A DNA stretch of 64,000 bases from Flavobacterium sp. UBA6135 (GCF_002428305.1 NZ_DIVJ01000023.1:123795-187794), one strand, 5' to 3'; shown: positions 24,589-33,357, numbered from the stretch's first letter. A program made the numbers and translations. The notes: generated by a model from the letters alone, not told the origin.

Positions 24589-25464
24589 TTAAAAATTTTT
24601 CAAATTGATGATTTCTTGCTCTGTTAAAAAACGCCAATTTCCTCTGGGAAGATTCTTTTTAGTTAAACCCGCAAATGAAACGCGATCCACTTTCAGTACA
24701 TTATAACTAAACTTTTCAAAAATAGCACGAACTACTTTTACGTTTGGAGTCCGAAGTTTAATGCCAATTTCTGTTTTTGGTTGATCTTCGATATAACTGA
24801 TTTCATCCACATATAATTTATGTTCATCAAATGAAACACCACCAGCTATTTTTTCTAAATCTTCAAATTTCAAATTTTTGTCTAATGAAACCTGATAAAT
24901 TTTAGTTGATTTTTGATTGGGTAAACTGAATTTTCGAATCATATCGGTATCGTTGGTAAACAACAATAATCCGGTTGTGTTCATATCCATTCTTCCAATA
25001 GGCTGAATTTTTATTGGAGTTGCATTTTTAATCAATTCCATTACATTTCGCATATCGCGATCATCTTCAACCGAAGTGGTGAAGTTTTTTGGCTTATTAA
25101 GCAAAACATATTCTTTCTTTTCAGGAACAATAGTTGCTCCGTCAAAGTTAACCACATCACCGGGTTTTACTTGATAGCCCATTTCTGTAATCACAACACC
25201 ATTAACTTTAACGTTACCTGACTGAATGTAAATATCAGCATCACGACGTGAACAAGCTCCTGAATTGGCAATGTATTTATTCAAACGAATATTGTCTGAT
25301 TTTACTTTTGGTTTTGCTACAGGAGGTTTTTCATCTGTAGAAACTTTTTTAGGTTTTTGTGAACGCTTAGCCATGGCTGGTTTTGGCTTACTAAAACCAC
25401 CCGGTTTACCTTTTGTATTTTTGTTGGAAGTTGATTTTCTGCTGCTTCCGTCTTTTTTATTCAT
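24589..25464 (-). CDS. RsuA/RluB-family pseudouridine synthase
   Basis: This is a 291-residue rRNA pseudouridine synthase. A lysine-rich disordered N-terminal tail of about 55 residues precedes an S4 RNA-binding domain (IRLNKYIANSGACSRRDADI). The catalytic domain contains GRMDMNTTGLLLFTND, the Asp in GRMD-type motif II being the nucleophile. Members of this family make pseudouridine in 23S (RluB/RluE/RluF) or 16S (RsuA) rRNA; RluB is most likely by architecture. It is the first gene of a two-gene unit with the SnoaL-like gene. Confidence 0.88.
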   Translation of the reverse strand: MNKKDGSSRKSTSNKNTKGKPGGFSKPKPAMAKRSQKPKKVSTDEKPPVAKPKVKSDNIRLNKYIANSGACSRRDADIYIQSGNVKVNGVVITEMGYQVKPGDVVNFDGATIVPEKKEYVLLNKPKNFTTSVEDDRDMRNVMELIKNATPIKIQPIGRMDMNTTGLLLFTNDTDMIRKFSLPNQKSTKIYQVSLDKNLKFEDLEKIAGGVSFDEHKLYVDEISYIEDQPKTEIGIKLRTPNVKVVRAIFEKFSYNVLKVDRVSFAGLTKKNLPRGNWRFLTEQEIINLKNF

Positions 25465-25520
25465 CTTTAAAATTTTTGCAAAGATACGGAATTGGAAATT
25501 GGTATAGGAAAGTGTTTTCT

Positions 25521-26474
25521 TTAAATGTCTAACACCTCTCTGCTGTGAAGAATTACGGATGGTTTAATCAAAACAATACTAAAAACCCCGGCTACAATTA
25601 TAAATTTCAGGACATTATGCAACAGCAAATAGTTTTCTCTTGAATCAGAATTCCACAATTTAATTAAGAAAAACAACAACACTATAAAACTAAGATAAAA
25701 ATAAATATCCATATAACCCACATCATAAACTTCAATGAGAATATAAACCGGAACAACAGTGCAAATCACTAATAATGTGATGATTTTTTTGGAAAAGTTT
25801 TCCCCCAAAATCACAGGAATCGTTCGATAGTTCTGTACCAAATCACCTTTAATATTTTCTAAATCCTTAATCATTTCACGAATCAAAATCAGTAAAAACA
25901 GAAAACTGGCATGAGCAAAAATGACATAATACTTATCATTGTTCAAATTTTGAAGTATTTCATTTATCTTTTGATAATACAACAAAATCGCAAAAAAGGG
26001 TAAAATTGCAAGCAATGCAGCTGTAACATTTCCAATTATGGGATATTTTTTAATTTTATGAGAATATAACCAAATCAAAAATATGTAAACAGAAAAGAAA
26101 AAAACGGCTCGCCATGACACCAATGTTGCTATAAGAAAAACAAAAAAGTTAAGCCCAAAATAAACCTGTAACTTCGTTTTCTGAGAAACTAATCTATCTA
26201 ACATTGTTTTATTTGGCATATTTATTAAGTCTTTTGAGCTATCATAAAAACTATTAATAATGTAGCCTGAAGCAATAGTTAGTGAAGAAGCCAATACAAT
26301 AATAAATAAATTGAAATCTAGAATTACATCTAATGCTCTTTTTTCATCTGAAAGTATAAAAATGGCTGCCAGATATTGAGCCAAAACAATAACCGGAATA
26401 TTATAGCCTCTTACCACCGAAAATAAACTGATTATTTTCATCAAAATCAATTTATTTTTTCTGGATAATGCCAT
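25521..26474 (-). CDS. UbiA-family prenyltransferase (GGGP-geranylgeranyltransferase-like)
   Basis: The 317-residue intramembrane prenyltransferase has eight or nine helices. The two Asp-rich motifs appear as NSFYDSSKDLINMPNK (motif 1) and REMIKDLENIKGD (motif 2). Flavobacterial relatives are usually annotated as (S)-2,3-di-O-geranylgeranylglyceryl phosphate synthase-like, an archaeal lipid step, but the actual acceptor in these bacteria is unsettled. It lies downstream of two mevalonate-pathway genes on the same strand, which supports an isoprenoid substrate. The 44-base gap fits an operon. Confidence 0.85.
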   Translation of the reverse strand: MALSRKNKLILMKIISLFSVVRGYNIPVIVLAQYLAAIFILSDEKRALDVILDFNLFIIVLASSLTIASGYIINSFYDSSKDLINMPNKTMLDRLVSQKTKLQVYFGLNFFVFLIATLVSWRAVFFFSVYIFLIWLYSHKIKKYPIIGNVTAALLAILPFFAILLYYQKINEILQNLNNDKYYVIFAHASFLFLLILIREMIKDLENIKGDLVQNYRTIPVILGENFSKKIITLLVICTVVPVYILIEVYDVGYMDIYFYLSFIVLLFFLIKLWNSDSRENYLLLHNVLKFIIVAGVFSIVLIKPSVILHSREVLDI

Positions 26475-26518
26475 AATAGAAGGAAAAAATCAAGATAAAC
26501 TCTTGATTCTAATACGTT

Positions 26519-27457
26519 TTAAAATTGATAAACCACTTCTAATTCATAGTCTTTTAGTGATGCTTTTGCTTTTTCCAAGTCTTGAGTAAAGCCAAGAATA
26601 TAACCACCCCCTCCAGAACCACAAAGTTTTAAATAATAATCATTAGTATCGATTCCGTTTTGCCAAACATTGTGAAATTGTTCAGGAATCATTGGTTTAA
26701 AATGGTTCAACACCACTTTAGATAATTTTTTGGTGTTGGTGAAAAGTGATTTTATATCGCCTTGCAAAAAGTTTTCCACACAAGCATCGGTGTGTTTCAC
26801 AAATTGATTTTTAAGCATGCTACGGAAACCCTTGTCTTTTAGATTTTCCATAAAAATAGTAACCATAGGTGCTGTTTCACCAACTATTCCTGAATCTAAT
26901 AAAAATACCGCTCCTTTTCCTTGCATACTTTGTGAAGGAATTCCGGTTGGTTCAATATTATCCTTAGAGTTAATAAGAATTGGCAAACTCAAATAACTAT
27001 TTAATGGGTCTAATCCTGAACTTTTCCCGTGGAAAAAGGATTCCATTTGCGAAAAAACGGCTTTTAATTGCAATAATTTTTCGCGTGTTAAATTCTCTAA
27101 AACGGTGATTTTGTTGTTGGCATATTTGTCATAAATCGCAGCGACTAAAGCACCGCTACTTCCAACACCATAACCTTGTGGGATAGATGAATCAAAATAC
27201 ATTCCTCTTTCAATGTCTTGATTAAGTAATTCTAAATTGAAAGTCACCAATTCTGAATTTTCTGCCTGTAAATTATCCAAATACGAAGCAAATTTACGTA
27301 AGCTTTCATTAGATTTGATTGCTTCAGGCGAAGGATTCTCGTCCACCTTTAACGCACCATTATAAAAATTATAAGGAATTGAAAGTCCTTTTGAATCTTT
27401 AATGATTCCGTATTCTCCAAAAAGAAGAATTTTTGAGTAAAAAAGTGGTCCTTTCAT
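26519..27457 (-). CDS. mevalonate kinase (GHMP family)
   Basis: The 312-residue GHMP kinase starts with FYSKILLFGEYGIIKDSKGL, the mevalonate-kinase N-terminal motif. The ATP-binding loop PQGYGVGSSGALVAAIYD follows at about residue 92, with FFHGKSSGLDPLNSYL (catalytic Asp region) and a C-terminal LKLCGSGGGGYILGF. It phosphorylates mevalonate at C5, the first kinase step to isopentenyl diphosphate. It lies 30 bases downstream of diphosphomevalonate decarboxylase and ahead of a UbiA gene, forming an isoprenoid cluster. Confidence 0.88.
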   Translation of the reverse strand: MKGPLFYSKILLFGEYGIIKDSKGLSIPYNFYNGALKVDENPSPEAIKSNESLRKFASYLDNLQAENSELVTFNLELLNQDIERGMYFDSSIPQGYGVGSSGALVAAIYDKYANNKITVLENLTREKLLQLKAVFSQMESFFHGKSSGLDPLNSYLSLPILINSKDNIEPTGIPSQSMQGKGAVFLLDSGIVGETAPMVTIFMENLKDKGFRSMLKNQFVKHTDACVENFLQGDIKSLFTNTKKLSKVVLNHFKPMIPEQFHNVWQNGIDTNDYYLKLCGSGGGGYILGFTQDLEKAKASLKDYELEVVYQF

Positions 27458-27487
27458 AGTAACTGTTATGTTATCGTGTAAATGTAG

Positions 27488-28576
27488 TTAAAATTTAGTG
27501 AATTCAATCGCTCCCACACCAATTTCGTCACAAATATACTGCTCGTTTTGACAATGCACAACTAATTCATTCTTAATAAACTGCAAAACTTCTTCTCTAA
27601 CGTTTGCGGGATAAAGCACGTGTACATTGGCACCTGCATCTAAAGTAAAACAAACTGGAATGGAAGTTTGTTCTCTAAATTTCCAAATTTTGTTAATGAT
27701 TTCCAACGTATTAGGTTTCATCAAAATAAAATACGGCAGGGATGTCATCATCATTGCATGTAACGTCAAAGCTTCGCTTTCCACTAATTTGACAAATTCA
27801 TTTACATCCCCATTTGCCAAAATGGTTTTGATTTGCGACAAATTTTTGTGAGCTTGTTCAAATCTTCTTTCGGCAAACGAATGTCCGTTCATCAAATCGT
27901 GACCTAACGTACTCGATACTTGTTTTTCGCCTTTATCAACCAATAAAATCGTGTCTTGATAATTTTTAAAATTGTGATGAAGTTCAGAAAATTCAATCCC
28001 AAATAAATCAGAACTGTTTTCAGTTTGATTATGATTTCCCCAAATAACAACTTCTCCTTTTATACTTCTACAAGCACTTCCTGAACCTAAGCGAGCCAAA
28101 AAAGAAGCTTTTTGGTTAAAATATTCCTCTGTCATTTTAGGATTTAATCCCTTTTCCAAACTCATAAAATTCACCGCCAACGCAGCCATTCCGGAAGCTG
28201 AAGATGCAATTCCAGAACTATGGGGAAATGTATTTTGTGTATCAATCGTAAAATGATAGTCTTTTAAAAAAGGTAAATAAACGGCAACTCGTTCCAAAAA
28301 TTTTTGAATTTTAGGTCGGAATGATTCTTTTGGTTTTCCTTCAAATAACAAATCAAATGAAAAATTATTAGTTCTTTCAATTTTAGAAAAAGACAGTTTT
28401 GTGATTGTTTTACAATTTTTTAGCGTAAAACTGATGGACGGATTGGCCGGAATCTGATTTTCCTTTTTTCCCCAATATTTCACTAAGGCGATATTGCTGG
28501 GAGCCGACCATTGAAAACTACCGTTTTCGATTGTTTTTGAATAATTTTTAGGAATAAAATCTGAAGAAGACAGCAT
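27488..28576 (-). CDS. mvaD: diphosphomevalonate decarboxylase
   Basis: The 362-residue GHMP-fold enzyme converts diphosphomevalonate to isopentenyl diphosphate, CO2 and phosphate. Signatures: SNIALVKYWGKK near the N-terminus, the nucleotide loop HSSGIASSASGMAALA, SGSACRSIKGEVVIWG, and FTLDAGANVHVLYP near the end with the catalytic Asp. It is the first gene of the mevalonate/UbiA cluster on the minus strand. A TATCTTTG -7 box lies at 28598-28591 on that strand, 15 bases before the ATG. Confidence 0.93.
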   Translation of the reverse strand: MLSSSDFIPKNYSKTIENGSFQWSAPSNIALVKYWGKKENQIPANPSISFTLKNCKTITKLSFSKIERTNNFSFDLLFEGKPKESFRPKIQKFLERVAVYLPFLKDYHFTIDTQNTFPHSSGIASSASGMAALAVNFMSLEKGLNPKMTEEYFNQKASFLARLGSGSACRSIKGEVVIWGNHNQTENSSDLFGIEFSELHHNFKNYQDTILLVDKGEKQVSSTLGHDLMNGHSFAERRFEQAHKNLSQIKTILANGDVNEFVKLVESEALTLHAMMMTSLPYFILMKPNTLEIINKIWKFREQTSIPVCFTLDAGANVHVLYPANVREEVLQFIKNELVVHCQNEQYICDEIGVGAIEFTKF

Positions 28577-28660
28577 ATTTCTTTTTTTGGCAAAGATACA
28601 TTTTTTGATGGAGTAGCTGTTTTTAGCAACTAGAATTGTTACTTTTGAAAAAAAAGAATT

Positions 28661-29137
28661 ATGTCAAAAACCATTAAAATTATAATCGCTGTAGTTGTTT
28701 GTCTTTCGGTTGGATATGCTTCGGGAATGGCAACACAATCATCTATTCAAACTTGGTATCCAACTTTGACAAAACCCTTTTTTAATCCGCCTAATTGGAT
28801 TTTTGCACCGGTTTGGACTGTTCTATACATAATGATGGGAATTAGTGCCGGATTGATTTGGTCAAAAAAAAGTCAATCGCCAGATTTGGTCAAAAATGCT
28901 TTACTGCTTTTTAGTATCCAATTAATTTTAAATGCCATTTGGAGTTTTTTATTTTTTGGATTAAACAACACTTTATTAGCCTTGATTGAAATTTTATTGT
29001 TGGGATTATTGATTTTAGAAACTATCAAAAAATTCAAACCCATTGATGCTCTAGCTGCAAAATTGATGATTCCGTATTTGCTTTGGGTTGTTTTTGCAAC
29101 GATTTTGAATGGAAGCATTTGGTGGTTGAATAGGTAA
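28661..29137 (+). CDS. TspO/MBR family protein
   Basis: The 158-residue membrane protein has five predicted helices and the TspO signature WYPTLTKPFFNPPNWIFAPVWTVLYIMMG. The aromatic NAIWSFLFFGLNN follows, and the C-terminal helix is PYLLWVVFATILNGSIWWLN. Family members bind porphyrins and cholesterol-like ligands in the membrane. A TACTTTTG -7-like box lies at 28640-28647, 14 bases before the ATG, without a clear -33 box. Confidence 0.92.
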   Translation: MSKTIKIIIAVVVCLSVGYASGMATQSSIQTWYPTLTKPFFNPPNWIFAPVWTVLYIMMGISAGLIWSKKSQSPDLVKNALLLFSIQLILNAIWSFLFFGLNNTLLALIEILLLGLLILETIKKFKPIDALAAKLMIPYLLWVVFATILNGSIWWLNR

Positions 29138-29204
29138 ATATTTAATATTTTTGAAAATTTACAGAATATTCCCTTTATCTAACAATAATTACAATGAACA
29201 ATCA

Positions 29205-30491
29205 ATGGAAAAATCAAAACATGATTTAACTAAAACTATAATAGATAAATTGACCATAAAGGAATTTGGAGTTCATCTGTCTACTTATGTCAGCCTTTTC
29301 ACTCATCCTTATAAATCTTGGATGAAAGCCATAAATATTAGAAAATCTAGTTTTGATTTTATTATATTAAACATTATTTATTATGGAATTTTTTTATTTT
29401 ATATAATTCAAGAACCACAAAAAACAATTCAGTTATTATTTTTAGACTTGTTAACTACAATTGTTCCTTTCATTTTATTTTACCCATCTTTTAAAATTTG
29501 CATTTTTTTATCTAAGAAGAGAATAAAAAGTAACAGACTTTTTAGATTATTTTTGATTTTTAAATTCCAAAGTACACCAATATTAATTCTCTTTTTGTTA
29601 ATGACAAATTGGTTTGATTCAGAAAATTTATTTATTGTAATTGAAAATTTTATCGTTTTAGTTCTTATAGGTTATATGATTGTATACTTACTAGTTGCTA
29701 AAATGAAACTTTGGGTTAAAGTATTAAGCTTTTTTATAAATTATGTCATCTTTATTTCCGTTTTCTTAATTTTTTCAATTTTTGAAATTAGTTTTGAATT
29801 AAAAAATGCTGACGATTATTCGACTTTAAATACTCCAACTACGGAATTTAGAAATTTTTTCATAAATTCTTCTCATGCTGAAAGATTTATATTAGATGAT
29901 AAATATTTTGTATTATTAGAAGTTGATGAATTAAATCAGCTAATTAATTTTAGTCCTCAATTTGTTAATCATCAACTATTAGGTGAATTTTATGAATTAT
30001 CTAAAATTAAAAGTGAAAAAAAATTAATTGAATATGATTCTATTTTATTCTCGTTAAAAAAATCTCATATATCAAGTTTAAATTTAACCAAAAATTCAAA
30101 TACAAAAGCTCAATCAACAAAAATGAGGTTAGATTCACTTAAAAAATCTTTTACAAAAATTGTTGATACTGATATGAAAGTATCAGATTCTTTGAGACTG
30201 CATGCGAAATTTAATAGCAACAGGCAGTATTTTCAGGCATATTTCAAATATTTAGAAAAATATTATTCGACTTATGTTAATAATGATTCCATATTAAAAA
30301 TATTGACTAATAAAAAAACTCATCTTGAACCTTTAAAGATTAATGAAAATGAAATTATCACTATTTATGAAATTGACACACTTTACTACGAGCCTCAGAA
30401 GTCAAATCTAATTAAGCAAAAAAAATTAATTGACAAAAGAGATAAATCATCAGGCTTTCTGTTCAACATATTATTTTATCCTATATTATAA
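29205..30491 (+). CDS. multi-pass membrane protein with long soluble tail, unknown
   Basis: From the preferred ATG at 29205 (MEKSKHDLTK) the protein is 428 residues; an upstream in-frame start at 29151 lies 14 bases after the tspO stop and adds an unlikely 18-residue leader. The first half has five or six membrane helices (about 55-215) with the segment HLSTYVSLFTHPYKSWMKAI, resembling DUF3667/Yip1-like membrane proteins. The second half is lysine- and serine-rich and helical. No catalytic motif is seen. Codon use is strikingly AT-rich compared with neighbours, hinting at a later arrival or weak constraint. Confidence 0.65.
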   Translation: MEKSKHDLTKTIIDKLTIKEFGVHLSTYVSLFTHPYKSWMKAINIRKSSFDFIILNIIYYGIFLFYIIQEPQKTIQLLFLDLLTTIVPFILFYPSFKICIFLSKKRIKSNRLFRLFLIFKFQSTPILILFLLMTNWFDSENLFIVIENFIVLVLIGYMIVYLLVAKMKLWVKVLSFFINYVIFISVFLIFSIFEISFELKNADDYSTLNTPTTEFRNFFINSSHAERFILDDKYFVLLEVDELNQLINFSPQFVNHQLLGEFYELSKIKSEKKLIEYDSILFSLKKSHISSLNLTKNSNTKAQSTKMRLDSLKKSFTKIVDTDMKVSDSLRLHAKFNSNRQYFQAYFKYLEKYYSTYVNNDSILKILTNKKTHLEPLKINENEIITIYEIDTLYYEPQKSNLIKQKKLIDKRDKSSGFLFNILFYPIL

Positions 30492-30503
30492 TTCCAAAAA
30501 AAA

Positions 30504-31076
30504 TTAAACACCAAAAACACTTTCAATCTCCATAACTTCTCCCGATTGCAAATTATCTAAATGGAAGTTTCCAATTCGAACTCGAACCAATCGCAAAGTG
30601 GGGAAACCTACAGCAGAAGTCATTTTTCGCACTTGTCTAAACTTTCCTTCAGTAAGTGTAATGGAAACCCAAGAAGTGGGTCCGTGTCGTTCATCACGAA
30701 TTTTTTGGATACGCAATGGAAGATTTGGAGCGTCAATTAATTTAGCTTGACATTTTTTGGTTTTGTATTTGGTTCCTTTAAAACCAATTAAAACACCGTT
30801 TTGAAGTTGGTCAACGGCTTCTTGAGTGAAAATACCATCCACTTGAGCATAATATTCTTTTTCCACTTTTTTGCTTCGCACCAATTCGCTCATCATGCCA
30901 TCTGTGGTAAGAATGAGTAGGCCTTCTGAATCTTCGTCCAAACGACCAATTGCCATAGTTCCAGGAGGAAAATCGTATAATTCTCCCAATAACTTTTTGG
31001 TCCGCTTTAGCTCATAGATAAACTGACTAAGGTAGCCGTAGGGTTTGTGAATTAAGAAGTGACGGTGGTTTGTCAT
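30504..31076 (-). CDS. RluE-type pseudouridine synthase
   Basis: From the internal ATG at 31076 the enzyme is 190 residues: MTNHRHFLIHKPYGYLSQF, then GRLDEDSEGLLILTTDG with the catalytic Asp, and KFRQVRKMTSAVGFPTLRLVRVRIG near the end. It lacks the S4 domain, as RluE does, and RluE modifies 23S U2457 in E. coli. The longer frame to 31115 would translate a heptamer-like repeat (units such as AATGAAA, ACTGAAA, AATGGCG on the minus strand), so I chose the later start. It converges with the membrane-protein gene. Confidence 0.88.
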   Translation of the reverse strand: MTNHRHFLIHKPYGYLSQFIYELKRTKKLLGELYDFPPGTMAIGRLDEDSEGLLILTTDGMMSELVRSKKVEKEYYAQVDGIFTQEAVDQLQNGVLIGFKGTKYKTKKCQAKLIDAPNLPLRIQKIRDERHGPTSWVSITLTEGKFRQVRKMTSAVGFPTLRLVRVRIGNFHLDNLQSGEVMEIESVFGV

Positions 31077-31125
31077 GCTTTTATGAGTTGGCATTCGCCA
31101 TTTTTCAGTTTTCATTCACAGTTGG
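31077..31125 (-). repeat. degenerate heptamer array upstream of the RluE-type gene
   Basis: On the minus strand AACTGTG, AATGAAA, ACTGAAA, AATGGCG, AATGCCA and ACTCATA run in 7-base register. The array reaches to about the start codon. It is degenerate, so individual unit borders are approximate. Confidence 0.5.
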
Positions 31126-31180
31126 TAGATTTTGACATACAACTTTAAACTCCCAGATTTAGTTTCTAGACCCTTAATTC

Positions 31181-31274
31181 ACTACTAAACAGGGACTTCC
31201 TTAAATCAAAAAAGCCATTCACCAAAAGGTGAAAAGCTTTTCATTGGTCTAACTACTAAACCGAGACTTCCTTA
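31181..31274. repeat. pair of 23-bp direct repeats around a hairpin
   Basis: ACTACTAAACAGGGACTTCC plus TTA (31181-31203) recurs at 31252-31274 with two mismatches. Between them lies a stem-loop at 31211-31240. The unit sits in the gene-free stretch between the RluE-type gene and tRNA-Asp. No coding sense was found in it. Confidence 0.65.
31211..31240 (-). terminator. hairpin with T run on the minus strand
   Basis: On the minus strand AAAGCTTTTCACC pairs with GGTGAATGGCTTT (one mismatch) around TTTT and is followed by Ts. It could be a second terminator for the tRNA-Asp transcript, or the end of a small RNA made from 31241-31330. Confidence 0.5.
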
Positions 31275-31370
31275 CGGTCGTCCAAAACAACACAACTATT
31301 TTAAATGCCTCACTGAACTTTTATTTTAATGTGTGTTCGGCGAATGCATAGCATTTGCTTTTTTGGGCAA

Positions 31371-31398
31371 AAAAGCGATTCATTTCTGAATCGCTTTT
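31371..31398 (-). terminator. terminator of tRNA-Asp
   Basis: AAAAGCGATTCA and TGAATCGCTTTT pair perfectly around a GAAA tetraloop (minus strand) and are followed by Ts, 10 bases after the tRNA 3' end. Confidence 0.8.
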
Positions 31399-31408
31399 CC
31401 CAATTTAG

Positions 31409-31482
31409 CGGTCTGGACGGGACTCGAACCCGCGACCCCATGCGTGACAGGCATGTATTCTAACCAACTGAACTACCAAACC
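31409..31482 (-). tRNA. tRNA-Asp (anticodon GTC)
   Basis: The 74-base tRNA on the minus strand has acceptor GGTTTGG/CCAGACC with discriminator G and D-arm GTTCAGTTGGTTAGAAT. The anticodon stem CATGC/GCATG holds loop CTGTCAC (anticodon GTC), and the T-arm is GCGGGTTCGAGTCCCGT. CCA is not encoded. Confidence 0.95.
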
Positions 31483-31568
31483 ATCGCTTTATTGCGGTTG
31501 CAAATATACAACTGATTTCTATATCCGCAAGTATTTTTTTTACTTTTTTTTCTTCAAAAAACCCAATA

Positions 31569-32495
31569 CTATCCAAACAATTGTTTTTCAACCAAATATG
31601 TGGTTAGTATTTTTTCAAAATCTGCTCCAACATTCACCGGAACATATTTTATTTTATTTTGAGCACAAGTCATCGCTACTTTTTTGAAATAGAAATCGAC
31701 ACTTTTTTCGTAAGCCTTTTTGATGTTTTCGGCAAACAAATTGACAGTTTCTCCAGTTTCAACATCAATAAATTTACGTGGAGCATTATCAAAATCAAAA
31801 TTTAACTCTCTTTTTTCGTCCACAACATGAAATAAAACCACTTTGTGTTTGTTGTGTTTCAAATGTTGAAGAGCATTAAAAAGCTTTTCTTCATCGCCAT
31901 TTTGAAACATATCGGTAAATAAAATAATCATGGAACGGCGTTGCATTTTTTCGGCAATTTGATGCAAAAATGTAACGGTTTCCGTTGGTTTTGATTCTTT
32001 TGGTTTTTCCAGTAATTCTTCTAATTTATTTAAAACCATTCGATGATGGCGATCACTTCCTTTTTCGGGAGCATAGTATTCATACATATCTGAATAAACA
32101 CTTAAACCCACGGCATCGCGTTGTTTCTTTAACAAATTCATCAAAACCGCAGACGCTAAAACCGAAAATCCTATTTTACTTTCATAAAATGGTTCGTCAT
32201 CTTTTAACTTCGGAAAATGCATCGAAGAAGAATTATCAATAATTAAATGACATCGAAGGTTGGTTTCCTCCTCATATTTTTTGGTGTATAAACGGTCTGT
32301 TTTAGCAAATAATTTCCAATCAATGTGTTTGGTGCTTTCGCCTTTGTTATAGACTTTATGCTCAGCAAATTCGGCAGAAAACCCATGGAAAGGTGATTTG
32401 TGCATACCGGAAATAAAGCCTTCTACTACTTGGTTGGCAAGTAATTCTAAGTGTTTAAATCCGGATATTATTTCTTTTTGAGATTCGATGTTCAT
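31569..32495 (-). CDS. DUF58 domain protein (vWA-like)
   Basis: The 308-residue soluble protein has the DUF58 core: FAEHKVYNKGESTKHIDWKL at about residues 45-64, then a von Willebrand A-like fold with the metal-site motif IDNSSSMH (DxSxS) and the later IILFTDMFQNG. Such proteins usually accompany a MoxR AAA+ ATPase and BatA/B-type proteins in Bacteroidota, but none lies next to it here. A full promoter (32500-32529) ends 4 bases before the ATG, so the mRNA may lack a leader. Confidence 0.88.
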   Translation of the reverse strand: MNIESQKEIISGFKHLELLANQVVEGFISGMHKSPFHGFSAEFAEHKVYNKGESTKHIDWKLFAKTDRLYTKKYEEETNLRCHLIIDNSSSMHFPKLKDDEPFYESKIGFSVLASAVLMNLLKKQRDAVGLSVYSDMYEYYAPEKGSDRHHRMVLNKLEELLEKPKESKPTETVTFLHQIAEKMQRRSMIILFTDMFQNGDEEKLFNALQHLKHNKHKVVLFHVVDEKRELNFDFDNAPRKFIDVETGETVNLFAENIKKAYEKSVDFYFKKVAMTCAQNKIKYVPVNVGADFEKILTTYLVEKQLFG

Positions 32496-32499
32496 CTTT

Positions 32500-32529
32500 C
32501 AAAGATATCAAATCCCATTTGAGCTACAA
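32500..32529 (-). promoter_or_regulatory. promoter of the DUF58 gene
   Basis: On the minus strand TTG (32529-32527) is followed by 19 bases and TATCTTTG (32507-32500). The gene's ATG starts 5 bases downstream of the box, implying a leaderless or nearly leaderless transcript. Confidence 0.6.
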
Positions 32530-32562
32530 AAGAAAATCGAACAAGACTCCGCTAATTTTATG

Positions 32563-33357
32563 TTAAGATGGTTTAGGACCTTTTGCCATCATTTTTCTCA
32601 TAACACCCGGAAACCAGCGTTGTATACCTATGAAAATTTTGCCATGGGCCGTAAAAATATAATTGCGTTTTCTTTGCCAAATGGCTGAAACCATAACTTG
32701 TGCTGCTTTTTCTGTGGGCCACATCATTTTTTCAGGTCTGGGATCTTTGCGATCCGGATGCCAAACTCCTTCGTTATCAATTCGGGCTATTTCCGATTTA
32801 ACAAAACCGGGGTGTAACGTGGTACAACTTACTCCGGTATCAAGTAATTCAACTTGATAAGTCAATCCAATGGAATTCACCGCAGCTTTTGAAGCTCCAT
32901 AAGCTCCAACATAAGGATTTGGAAGATAAGCACCAACGCTTCCAACTAAAGCGAGTCTGCCCTTGGTTTGTTTTAAATGAGGTAATGCATATTTGGCCGT
33001 TAAAGCAAGTCCAATTACATTTCCTTGCAATTGGCGTTGCCATTCTTCTTGCGTCAAATCTTCCATTTTACCAAATACTCCAAAACCAGCATTGGCAACT
33101 GCTACGTCTAATTTACCAAATGTGTCAATTATTTGATTCACACAGTTTTTAATACTAACTTCATCCAAAATATCACAGAAAAATGCTTTTGCTTTACCGC
33201 CTGAACTTTCAATTTCTAAAACTAATTTATCTAATTCAACCATTCTTCGTGCGGAAACGGCAACAATAGCTCCGTTTTTGGAAAACGTTAATGCCATAGC
33301 TCTTCCAATTCCAGAAGAAGCACCGGTAATCCAAACGATTTGATCTTTAAAATTCAT
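32563..33357 (-). CDS. short-chain dehydrogenase/reductase
   Basis: This is a 264-residue classical SDR with cofactor loop TGASSGIG (11-18), structural NAG (89-91), and catalytic Ser140, Tyr153 and Lys157 (YGASK). The C-terminal part carries a basic amphipathic segment (GIQRWFPGVMRKMM) as in membrane-associated SDRs of the DHRS7-like group. Arg37-Arg38 after the second strand favour NADP(H). Substrate unknown. Monocistronic between DUF58 and thioredoxin. Confidence 0.9.
   Translation of the reverse strand: MNFKDQIVWITGASSGIGRAMALTFSKNGAIVAVSARRMVELDKLVLEIESSGGKAKAFFCDILDEVSIKNCVNQIIDTFGKLDVAVANAGFGVFGKMEDLTQEEWQRQLQGNVIGLALTAKYALPHLKQTKGRLALVGSVGAYLPNPYVGAYGASKAAVNSIGLTYQVELLDTGVSCTTLHPGFVKSEIARIDNEGVWHPDRKDPRPEKMMWPTEKAAQVMVSAIWQRKRNYIFTAHGKIFIGIQRWFPGVMRKMMAKGPKPS

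Noticed and set aside
31409..31482. Integration site of a tRNA-linked mobile element
   Set aside because: No integrase gene and no repeat of the tRNA 3' end was found nearby. The 23-bp repeats downstream do not match the tRNA.
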